Shown one piece after another: positions 54,957 to 62,956 of a stretch of DNA of 64,000 nucleotides. Origin of the DNA: Pseudomonas sp. FP2196. GTDB lineage: Bacteria; Pseudomonadota; Gammaproteobacteria; Pseudomonadales; Pseudomonadaceae. Under the pieces are notes generated by a model. That model worked only from the letters and a program-made list of their open reading frames with translations. It was not told where the DNA came from and ran no database searches. The position numbers and the translations under genes are program-made. The first letter of the stretch is position 1; each line of letters opens with the position of its first letter. Location of the stretch: NCBI RefSeq assembly GCF_030687715.1, contig NZ_CP117445.1, positions 4,267,501-4,331,500 of the forward strand, in the 5' to 3' direction.

Positions 54957-55903
54957 GTGATTCACGGGATTTTTTCGTTCATGACCGTGCGATTTGTGAA
55001 TCGTCCACTATTGGCGCCGGCTCGCGAATCTGGGCTTTTGCCCACGTGCTGCCGAACGCCCGGGTCGGCGCCGAGTGCAATATCTGCGATAACGTGTTCG
55101 TCGAGAACGACGTCATCATCGGTGACCGCGTGACGCTGAAATGCGGCGTGCAAGTCTGGGACGGCATCACCATCGAGGACGATGTCTTCGTCGGACCTAA
55201 TGTCACATTCACCAACGACAAGTTCCCACGCAGCAAAATCTATCCGGAAGCATTCGCCCGAACCATTATTCGTAAAGGTGCCTCCCTCGGCGCCAACTCG
55301 ACGATTCTGCCGGGCATTACCATTGGCACTTCGGCCATGATTGGTGCAGGCGCAGTGGTCACCAAGTCAGTTCCGCCCAATGCCATAGTGGTCGGCAACC
55401 CGGCAAAAATCATCGGTTATGTCGATGCCAAGCCTACCGATGGCGCACTGGTAGAAAACCCGGTGAAAGTCGGCAAATCGGATGTCTACCCTTGTGGCGT
55501 TACTTTGCACCGCATGATGGAAGCCGTCGACATGCGCGGCAGCCTGAGCGTTGGCGAATGCGGCAAGGATGTGCCGTTTGAAGTGAAGCGTTACTTCCTG
55601 GTGACCAACGTTCCGACGGCAGAAACCCGTGGCGAGCACGCCCACCGGGAATGTCACCAGTTTCTGGTAGCGGTCAAAGGCACAGTGCACGTCGTTGCCG
55701 ACAATGGTAAGCACCGTCAGGAATTCGTTCTGGACAACCACACTCTGGGCCTGTTCTTGCCAGCGATGACCTGGGGAATTCAGTACAAGTATTCGGCAGA
55801 CGCCGTCTTGCTGGTATTCGCCTCGGAACACTACATGGCCGACGATTACATCCGTGACTATGATCAATTCCTGATAGAGAAGAAACAGCAGGCAGTTTCG
55901 TAA
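54953..55903 (+). CDS. fused N-acetyltransferase / dTDP-sugar 3,4-ketoisomerase (WxcM/FdtD-like)
   Basis: The 316-residue protein has two domains. Residues about 1-165 are a left-handed beta-helix with hexapeptide repeats (SRIWAFAHVLPNARVGAE, GASLGANSTILPGITIG, SVPPNAIVVGNPAKIIG), an acyl-CoA N-acetyltransferase. Residues about 180-310 are a cupin of the FdtA/QdtA family with catalytic His pair in RGEHAHRECHQFLVAVKG. Together with the aminotransferase this covers ketoisomerisation, amination and N-acetylation to dTDP-Fuc3NAc or dTDP-Qui3NAc from dTDP-4-keto-6-deoxyglucose. Bifunctional relatives (WxcM, FdtD) are known. It overlaps the previous gene by 4 bp. Confidence 0.88.
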   Translation: MSDSRDFFVHDRAICESSTIGAGSRIWAFAHVLPNARVGAECNICDNVFVENDVIIGDRVTLKCGVQVWDGITIEDDVFVGPNVTFTNDKFPRSKIYPEAFARTIIRKGASLGANSTILPGITIGTSAMIGAGAVVTKSVPPNAIVVGNPAKIIGYVDAKPTDGALVENPVKVGKSDVYPCGVTLHRMMEAVDMRGSLSVGECGKDVPFEVKRYFLVTNVPTAETRGEHAHRECHQFLVAVKGTVHVVADNGKHRQEFVLDNHTLGLFLPAMTWGIQYKYSADAVLLVFASEHYMADDYIRDYDQFLIEKKQQAVS

Positions 55904-55905
55904 GA

Positions 55906-56301
55906 ATGAATCTGAAAAAGCTGCTGGAGATCAAGTTTGTCCGATTCCTCCTGACCGGAGGGCTCAACACCGGACTGACTTACGTTCTGTATCTCGTTCT
56001 ATTGAGTTTTCTACCCTATATCTGGAGCTACTCAATCAGTTACGTCTGCGGGATTTTTCTGGCGTTCATGCTCAGTCGTTTCTTCGTATTCAAAGAGCAT
56101 CAAGGGCTGAAATCCGCGCTTTTGTTTCCGTTCGTGTACGTGGCGCAATACGCTTTGGGCGTCTTGATTGTCTGGCTGTGGGTCAAGAAGCTGTCGCTTC
56201 CCGAATATCTGGCCCCACTGGCAGCCATCGCACTGACGCTGCCGATGACTTATGTGTTAAGCAAACTTGTGTTTGTGAAAAGCAACACACCGGCCCACTG
56301 A
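55906..56301 (+). CDS. GtrA-like lipid-linked sugar flippase
   Basis: The 131-residue protein has four membrane helices and the GtrA signatures VRFLLTGGLNTGLTYVLYL and FLAFMLSRFFVFKEH, where the RFFVF motif is typical. GtrA proteins are thought to flip undecaprenyl-phosphate-sugar to the periplasm. It begins 2 bp after the fusion gene and ends the plus-strand block, before a strong bidirectional terminator. Confidence 0.88.
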   Translation: MNLKKLLEIKFVRFLLTGGLNTGLTYVLYLVLLSFLPYIWSYSISYVCGIFLAFMLSRFFVFKEHQGLKSALLFPFVYVAQYALGVLIVWLWVKKLSLPEYLAPLAAIALTLPMTYVLSKLVFVKSNTPAH

Positions 56302-56314
56302 ACACGTTCTTGAC

Positions 56315-56368
56315 GATCAACAGGCATAAAAAAACCCGGCAATCCGGGTTTTTTTATGCCTGTTGATC
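56315..56368. terminator. 25-bp perfect inverted repeat, bidirectional terminator
   Basis: Arms 56315-56339 and 56344-56368 are perfectly complementary with a CAAT loop. The inner part AACCCGG/CCGGGTT flanked by A7 and T7 is a standard terminator; the outer GATCAACAGGCAT arms are extra. The repeat ends inside the stop codon of the convergent acyltransferase gene. Confidence 0.9.
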
Positions 56369-57461
56369 AGGCTGCTCGTTCAAGCACCACCGGTGTCGAG
56401 AACTTCTTTTTAAACTGCATCGCCGGCTTTTCGATGTATCGCCAGGAGAACCACGCCAGCCCCATGGAGATCACGCTGGCGGCAATTGCCAACCACCAGC
56501 CATTGATCGACTTGTGGGAGATCGACACCAGCGCTTGCTGGATCGGGAAGGCAAAGAGATAGGTGCCGTAAGACAGATCGCCAAGCTTGCGCATGCCATC
56601 AACGAAGACCGGACGACGATAAGCCAGATACATCAGCAAGTACGGCAACGCAATGAACAGTGCTAGGTTGGTGTAACCGAATCGTGAGCCGATCAACAGG
56701 ATAACCAGACACATTGCGGCGATACCGCCCTTGAACGGCACGATATCCTTGTACTTCCAGAGGAAGGTACCGACTAGGAACATCAAGCCGAAGCGCAGAA
56801 CAGGCATTACCTCAGTCGTACCGAAAAACGTGATCGGCGCGATGGGACCATGGAAAAACAACCAGACAAAGAACGCCGAAATCAACGCCATTACCGGTAC
56901 GACCAGCGAGAAGGTTCGACGCCCGACGAAGAAGATCGCAGCCAGCGCAACGTAGCAAAACGCTTCGATAGGGATCGTCCACAGCGAACCATTCACCGTC
57001 TGCGGATAGGTTACATCCATGAAGACGCCCGGTAGTACGAAGGCTGTCTGATACGGAATCGAATTGGTCAGATAACGATAGGTGCCGGAGCTCTGGAAAT
57101 ACTCACCAAGCGGCAGTGCTGTGAAAATCGGTCCCAATATCAAGGCGGAAACGAACGAGGTGACCGCCAGTGCCGGGATAATGCGCAAGGCGCGTGCCTG
57201 CCAGTATTCCGAGAACGTACGGCGCTCCAGAGAACCCGCAATCAGAAAACCACTAATCGCAAAAAAAGCACTGACTGCCAGGCTTCCAGGCTCATACCCC
57301 ATAAACAGGGAATACCACGTTGCAGGAGATTTCCCCGTGAGCGCAAAACTGTGGGTAATCAAGACGATCAGGGCTGCGCACAATCTGAGCAAGTCAAAAT
57401 TGTTAGCACGCAGCTTTACCATGTCGCCAAGTGTTGTTGCTGGCTTTTTAAAATCGGTCAT
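56367..57461 (-). CDS. acyltransferase-3 family (O-acetyltransferase) membrane protein
   Basis: The 364-residue protein has about ten membrane helices and the acyltransferase-3 motifs: NFDLLRLCAALIVLITHSFAL with the first His (catalytic) and FFAISGFLIAGSL, then LERRTFSEYWQARALRIIPAL. Such enzymes O-acetylate or O-acylate surface polysaccharides. It is in the Wzt block and may acetylate the O-antigen. Start 57461 (MTDFKKPATT) is tentative. No SGNH domain is fused, unlike OafB-type proteins. Confidence 0.87.
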   Translation of the reverse strand: MTDFKKPATTLGDMVKLRANNFDLLRLCAALIVLITHSFALTGKSPATWYSLFMGYEPGSLAVSAFFAISGFLIAGSLERRTFSEYWQARALRIIPALAVTSFVSALILGPIFTALPLGEYFQSSGTYRYLTNSIPYQTAFVLPGVFMDVTYPQTVNGSLWTIPIEAFCYVALAAIFFVGRRTFSLVVPVMALISAFFVWLFFHGPIAPITFFGTTEVMPVLRFGLMFLVGTFLWKYKDIVPFKGGIAAMCLVILLIGSRFGYTNLALFIALPYLLMYLAYRRPVFVDGMRKLGDLSYGTYLFAFPIQQALVSISHKSINGWWLAIAASVISMGLAWFSWRYIEKPAMQFKKKFSTPVVLERAA

Positions 57462-57556
57462 TACGCGAACTCGTTCTGTTACCTTTATTCGGCGCGCGCA
57501 TATTACCACGTAAGTACAACGAGATTATGGCCATTACGAAGCCAGCACCTCGCTAC

Positions 57557-58573
57557 TCAAGCCGGCTCCGCTCTGCCCGCCTGGTACTTGGAGGCAAGAA
57601 TCACCAAAGGTACATAAGCAAGAACAAGTCCTGCCGCACCGTCCAATTGAAATCGGGCTACGCATACGGCAATCGGCAACAACCACAGCAGATTGATCAA
57701 ACCCACTGCAACCGTGACAGGCCAATGTTTGCCATGTCGACGTGAAGCACACTGATAGGCATGACTGCGGTGGGCCTCATAGACCTTCTCGCCACGCAGC
57801 AAACGGCGCAGCAGTGTAAACGTCGCGTCGACGATGAAAACTCCCAGCAGGATCAACCACCCCCAAAACAGCTGGAACGAGAGCCAACTGGCCTCAAGCG
57901 CGAGAATACCCAGAATCAGACCGAGAAACCCGCTTCCGGCATCGCCCATAAAGATGCGTGCCGCCGGGAAGTTCCAGAGCAGGAAGCCACCCACAGCGGC
58001 CGCGAGCAATAGAGGCGCACCAATCAACGGCGCATCGGTACCCAACGCGTACAGCAGGCATGCACCCAGGCACACCGTGACCGCCTCGACACCGGCAATA
58101 CCGTCAATACCGTCCATGAAGTTATAGAGGTTAAGCATCCAGACGAGAAAAAAAACCGCCAATGCCGACCCCGCCCACCCCAGATTAATCACCTGACCGA
58201 ACACATGCAGCGGCGGAAGGCCTCCCAGCCAGTAAAGTGCCCATGCAGCGGCGGCGAAATGCCCCAATAGTCGCCAGCGTGCAGCGATGTGGCCATGATC
58301 ATCCATAAAACCAATGATCGCGACCAACGCCCCCGCCCCCGCCGCCGACAAGAAGAGCCCCGTCGGGACTATCGCCGCCATGAACAACAGACAAAGTGCA
58401 GTCAGAAAGGTGACGACGATCGCCACTCCTCCGCCCCTTGGGGTTGGAATGGTGTGAGAGCTCCGATCGTTAGGCACATCGATAAGGCTTTTGGACAAGG
58501 CATAACGGCGCAAGAACGCGGTTAAAATGAAGGCACTGGCAAAAACCACTGGCACAAGCCAAACGCTACTCAT
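57557..58573 (-). CDS. WbpL/WecA-type undecaprenyl-phosphate sugar-1-phosphate transferase
   Basis: The 338-residue multi-span enzyme has the MraY/WecA motifs: DVPNDRSSHTIPTPRGGG, GFMDDHGHIAARWRL, NLYNFMDGIDGIAG and FPAARIFMGDAGSGFLG. It starts O-antigen synthesis by adding a sugar-1-phosphate (QuiNAc, FucNAc or GlcNAc) to undecaprenyl phosphate. It should pair with WbpM (48213-50207), which makes the needed UDP-sugar precursor. It is in the minus-strand block with Wzt. Confidence 0.9.
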   Translation of the reverse strand: MSSVWLVPVVFASAFILTAFLRRYALSKSLIDVPNDRSSHTIPTPRGGGVAIVVTFLTALCLLFMAAIVPTGLFLSAAGAGALVAIIGFMDDHGHIAARWRLLGHFAAAAWALYWLGGLPPLHVFGQVINLGWAGSALAVFFLVWMLNLYNFMDGIDGIAGVEAVTVCLGACLLYALGTDAPLIGAPLLLAAAVGGFLLWNFPAARIFMGDAGSGFLGLILGILALEASWLSFQLFWGWLILLGVFIVDATFTLLRRLLRGEKVYEAHRSHAYQCASRRHGKHWPVTVAVGLINLLWLLPIAVCVARFQLDGAAGLVLAYVPLVILASKYQAGRAEPA

Positions 58574-58678
58574 AAGCCCAGCGGCTCCTTTGCAAATCTC
58601 TGATTCGACATTGCGTCAAAAATAATCTGTCCCCTTGCCGCTGAAGCCCCAACTGCGCGGCAAGGGGGAACAAGCTGC

Positions 58679-61600
58679 TCAGTTTTTGTGCAGGTCGACT
58701 ATTTCGTGAAGTGGGCGCTTGGTGAGCTTTCTCTTGATTTTCTGACGCACACCATATGGAACCGAACGGCTGAGTCGCTGCATGCCAGGCTTGCGGTACA
58801 ACGTCCACAGAGCGAGCAGCACAATTTCCCGGGTGGTCAACGGCACTTCGTACTCGGCCGCAGCAGCGCCCGTGGCAGGGAGTTCGAGGAAGTCGGGCTG
58901 TTGCTGACGCGGAACATCGTTATTCACCAGTTGCAAATAATCGACATCATAGAAATCTGGATTCAACAGGCTTTGCGCATGCGAAGGCGCGTGGACTAGC
59001 CCCCCCGAAACCGAAGACTGCACAAATGTGCTCATTGCCTCCAGAAGCTCTACAGGCTCGATGCCAAATGGGTAGACGAGTGTATGTTCACGGCTGGCCA
59101 GGCGCTCGGGGAACGCACCGATATCCGGCGCGATGATCGGCCGCCCTGATGCCAGCGCATAGCTGAGTGTGTAGCTGTAAGTTTCCGGCCATTGCGCAGG
59201 AAACAGGATCAAGTCGAAATCATGCTCCGCGATCAACCGTGCGAGCTCCGCTGCGTCGTATTGCCCGCTGGTGAAAACGTCGTTCAATTCCCGGTAGGCG
59301 AAGCCAAGCAGCTTGAAGTCGAAGGGGGCGTTTGCGGCCTTCGCTTTCGCAGCCAGTTGCTCGAGATAATCCGCGCCCTTTTCCTTGCCCAGCGCACCCA
59401 GCACGCCCACGGTATAGCGTGGTTTTGGGATGATCGGTGCCACCGAAGAGCTCACCGGTCGCTTGTCCTCGACATGCAATGCCACGATCGGACGCTGCAA
59501 AGCATAGTACTGCTGGTAAAGCGCCAGTGTGTACTCCGATGGGAAAACGACTGTTTTCGCGCTTTCGATGAACCCTCTCAATTGCTCGCGCCATGCGGCT
59601 GCCGAAACACCCTCCGGCAGAGGGAACGCTGGATTGAGCAAATCATCGGAATACTGGCCCGGATAGACGCCCGTCTCGTTGGTCAATGTCGGGTTGCCGC
59701 CAAGCCAATAGAAGTCGTGAACCGTTAATGCGTATTCAGTACCCAGTTGCGCCGGGAGATCGAACAGTGCCGGATGCAATCCAAGAGAGTGATGGAAATG
59801 GACGAATCCGACACCGCAGCCTTTGAGAAGGGCAAACAGCTTCGGAAGCTCTTCCGGGAGATGGAACACCAGTTCGTCTGCGCCGGGGAATGTGCCCATG
59901 TACAGAGAGATGGCGCCCATGCCTTTACGAGGTTTGAGGATGAGGTTGTAGGCATTCGCCTGAAGCGCTTCGCTCAGCTCTTCGACATGCTGTTTGACTC
60001 CGCCCCCGGCCTCATGGGAAACCTGCAGGACCTTGGGACGATCAAGTGTCGAAAGCAACTGGACCAGACGGTTGACACGCACCAACTTGACCGGGTCTTC
60101 GGCAATGAACGTCTGAATATCCAGGTGATAGTCCGGATGCAGTTCGACAATCGCTTTGAAGGCGTTTTCGATCAATGCTTGCTTGGTCGAGGAAAAACTG
60201 ACGCCGCCTTCATGGAACGCGTATAGGTTCGGTGTAATGACGTTGGACCAGCCGGCCTTCAGCGCGCGCTGGCACAAATCATTTTCTTCGCCGTAACCAC
60301 GACCGAATTTTTCCTCATTCAACAAGCCCACGACGTCCAGGCAATCGCGGCGCACGTACATGCAGAACCCGACACCGGTAGGTGCCTTCACATTTGGCAA
60401 TCGTGCCCCGGCAAATACTTTGTCGATCTGATGGACATCCAGTCCAAAGGCCTGTTCGTTTTCGTACAGGAAGGCCGGAAAGCTGCAAATGGTCGCGTTA
60501 TTCGAGAACGGGGTAACCGTGCCGATATACGGCGCAATGTAGGCTTCTGCGGTCAGCCGTTCCAGCCAGTTTTGCGGAACGATCACATCGCTGTTCAGGA
60601 ACACGATGTCGGCTTCTCCGGCCTGGCGCATCCCACGGTTAACGGTTTTGACGAATCCCAGGTTGTTCGGATTCTCCAAAACAGTCAGCACGTCCGGCCA
60701 TTGTGCTTCGAGTTCAAGCAGCATGTCCTGCATACCGGCATCCGGACTGCAGTCATTGATCGCGATGATCTTTGCTCCCGCCATCGAGAGAATGCCCGGC
60801 ATGGCGGCTTCGATGCATCGCCTGGTCATCTCGATGCCTTTATAGACCGGCAAGATCACCGTCACGGAGCGGATACGGGCGATTGGCGCTTCTACGATGT
60901 AACTCTTGCCTGCGGAAACCGGAGCCTTGACCTCTTGGTTACGCAGGTAGACGGTGGCCGCGCGTTTGCAGCTTTCGACATTACTGCGAAAAGCCTTTTT
61001 GCCGTTACGCAGCGAACGAACGACGAACCGAATCGGCTTGGTGATAAACCAGGAGTTCGAATGAATCACATCATTGTAGGCCGCCTGGCTCTCGGCCAAG
61101 CGAACAGACAAGCGGTAGCGTTCCGACTGCAGAGTCTCAAGTTCGGATTGAACCCGCTGAGTATCAGCCTGAATTCTTTCGACTTCCCGCTGGGAATCAG
61201 CCTGGACTCTTTCAACTTCGCGCCCAACTGCTTCCAACGCTTGCGCTTGGGTCGCCAGGGCGGACTGGGTCTTGTTGAAAGCCATCAACAAGTTGTCAAC
61301 GACAACCTGCCGATCCTCTTCCCAGGAGTGAAATTCACTTGGCTCGCGGCCATTGATGGCGCTCTGCACAGCAGCTTCTAACGACAGGAACTGACGAACA
61401 TCTTCCTCGTCGATCGGATAGCCAGCTGCCGCTGACGCTGCAAACACGAATTCTTTGTAAGTTGCGGTGGCGAAGTCAGCGCTTGGGCTGAAACGAGTCA
61501 CCGAACCCAGCAATTGGCGCAGTGCTCTGAACAACAAGAATTCGATCCGTAAACCGACGGTCAACGACCACTCTTTATCAATCAGGTGGGGTGCGCCTTG

Positions 61601-62956
61601 CTGGTCGATCAGAATATTCTGCGGTACGGCATCGAAAAGTTGTCCCGGCAATAAATCATCAGCGCCCGACTGGCCGCTGGAGATATTTTTCAATATGGCC
61701 ACATAGCCTTTCAGGAACTCGCCAACCTGAGCATAAGTCCAGCCTTGTGCATTAACGATTTCGATCAACTTCGTCGAGAGTACATGCCCTTTGATGTAAG
61801 GCTCGGACGCTGTCAGCTTGAAGTCGACGATGGCGTCTGCGGCAGGCTCTACTGCAATATTGGTCAACTTCTCGTAGTGAACGCGAATTGAGTTATCGGC
61901 GCCTTTTTTGAACGACGAGCTCTTGCAGAACCCCCCCCGACGGTCACTGCTGAAGTGAACGGCAAGGGTTCCATTATCGAGGGTTTTGCGGGCCACCGGC
62001 GAAGCACCGATGAGGAAGGAATTGGACATGTCCATGCCCAAACCATTCTTGCAGATCTGCGGCCATGCCAGTTCAAGCGAAAACGTACACAGCTCAGGCA
62101 GTTGCGGATCGCGCTGGGCGCTTTGCCAGGCAAAAGCCGCCGCATCGAAATCAGGGTCGACAAACCCTTCTTCAGTGACAATCGAAACCGGTAGTTTGTA
62201 ATCTGGAAATGGAGCAAAAAATTCGTTGGACGCAAAACCGGCACCAGACAACAGCGAGGCTAGTGCCTGTTTGCCGTAAGTTTGTGGCGTAGTGCTGTTA
62301 TAGCGCCCCTCGACACCAAACATCGGCGTCACAACATGGTCTTCCGGTGCGCCCGCAAAATATTTGAGGCCCAGCTGGTTCTCGATCGCAATGATCAACA
62401 AGCCGTCGAGCTTCAATAGCGAGCGGACTTTTTTGAGCATGTTCGCGCCCGGATTCTCACCCGAGACAAACAAATTGGCATACTCAAATACACCAATCAG
62501 CGTGATGACATCGAATTTCTTGTCGACCTGGAAGTTTTCGAATGTTTCGGCCAACACGGACACATTCGGCAAGTCTCTGGTGCGAGACCGGGCAATGCTT
62601 GCACGGCGCGCACTGCCTTCAAGCGCAAGTACGTTACCGCCCTGCTCGCCCAAATAGCGGGTAATCGCGCCACAGCCTGCGCCGATTTCGAGAACGTCAC
62701 CTTTAAGATCGGCATCAAACACCCGTAGCAAATTTGCCCGGGTGCTAGACAGGTAATACAGCGACGGCCAATCCGTGCACCACGCACGCAGCTCATCGGA
62801 AAAAACACTGACATCACGCGCCTTCTCAATCAAGTACTTGATGCGCAGCTCGGTGGTATCGCCGTCACTGTAATTGATACTCGCGTAATCCGGCCGCGAC
62901 CAGATCTTGAGTTCTTCGTTAAGTTGATAGCCCGCTTGCGTCAGTAAAGTATTCAA
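58679..62956 (-). CDS. giant WbdD-like terminator fused to two glycosyltransferases
   Basis: A 1425-residue protein with four parts in order. Residues about 80-230: SAM methyltransferase (DVLEIGAGCGAITRYLG). About 330-500: kinase-like region with VPQNILIDQQGAPHLIDKEW (444-463), which resembles the catalytic loop and metal-binding Asp of APH-type kinases. About 565-630: coiled coil with repeats REVERVQADSQ / REVERIQADTQ. About 696-930: GT2 domain (VILPVYKGIEM, FLNSDVIVP). About 1180-1340: GT4-like domain (LGALGKEKGADYLEQL, PDIGAFPERL). The first three parts match the order of WbdD, which caps and measures O-antigen. Its ATG overlaps the wzt stop by 4 bp. Confidence 0.85.
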   Translation of the reverse strand: MNTLLTQAGYQLNEELKIWSRPDYASINYSDGDTTELRIKYLIEKARDVSVFSDELRAWCTDWPSLYYLSSTRANLLRVFDADLKGDVLEIGAGCGAITRYLGEQGGNVLALEGSARRASIARSRTRDLPNVSVLAETFENFQVDKKFDVITLIGVFEYANLFVSGENPGANMLKKVRSLLKLDGLLIIAIENQLGLKYFAGAPEDHVVTPMFGVEGRYNSTTPQTYGKQALASLLSGAGFASNEFFAPFPDYKLPVSIVTEEGFVDPDFDAAAFAWQSAQRDPQLPELCTFSLELAWPQICKNGLGMDMSNSFLIGASPVARKTLDNGTLAVHFSSDRRGGFCKSSSFKKGADNSIRVHYEKLTNIAVEPAADAIVDFKLTASEPYIKGHVLSTKLIEIVNAQGWTYAQVGEFLKGYVAILKNISSGQSGADDLLPGQLFDAVPQNILIDQQGAPHLIDKEWSLTVGLRIEFLLFRALRQLLGSVTRFSPSADFATATYKEFVFAASAAAGYPIDEEDVRQFLSLEAAVQSAINGREPSEFHSWEEDRQVVVDNLLMAFNKTQSALATQAQALEAVGREVERVQADSQREVERIQADTQRVQSELETLQSERYRLSVRLAESQAAYNDVIHSNSWFITKPIRFVVRSLRNGKKAFRSNVESCKRAATVYLRNQEVKAPVSAGKSYIVEAPIARIRSVTVILPVYKGIEMTRRCIEAAMPGILSMAGAKIIAINDCSPDAGMQDMLLELEAQWPDVLTVLENPNNLGFVKTVNRGMRQAGEADIVFLNSDVIVPQNWLERLTAEAYIAPYIGTVTPFSNNATICSFPAFLYENEQAFGLDVHQIDKVFAGARLPNVKAPTGVGFCMYVRRDCLDVVGLLNEEKFGRGYGEENDLCQRALKAGWSNVITPNLYAFHEGGVSFSSTKQALIENAFKAIVELHPDYHLDIQTFIAEDPVKLVRVNRLVQLLSTLDRPKVLQVSHEAGGGVKQHVEELSEALQANAYNLILKPRKGMGAISLYMGTFPGADELVFHLPEELPKLFALLKGCGVGFVHFHHSLGLHPALFDLPAQLGTEYALTVHDFYWLGGNPTLTNETGVYPGQYSDDLLNPAFPLPEGVSAAAWREQLRGFIESAKTVVFPSEYTLALYQQYYALQRPIVALHVEDKRPVSSSVAPIIPKPRYTVGVLGALGKEKGADYLEQLAAKAKAANAPFDFKLLGFAYRELNDVFTSGQYDAAELARLIAEHDFDLILFPAQWPETYSYTLSYALASGRPIIAPDIGAFPERLASREHTLVYPFGIEPVELLEAMSTFVQSSVSGGLVHAPSHAQSLLNPDFYDVDYLQLVNNDVPRQQQPDFLELPATGAAAAEYEVPLTTREIVLLALWTLYRKPGMQRLSRSVPYGVRQKIKRKLTKRPLHEIVDLHKN

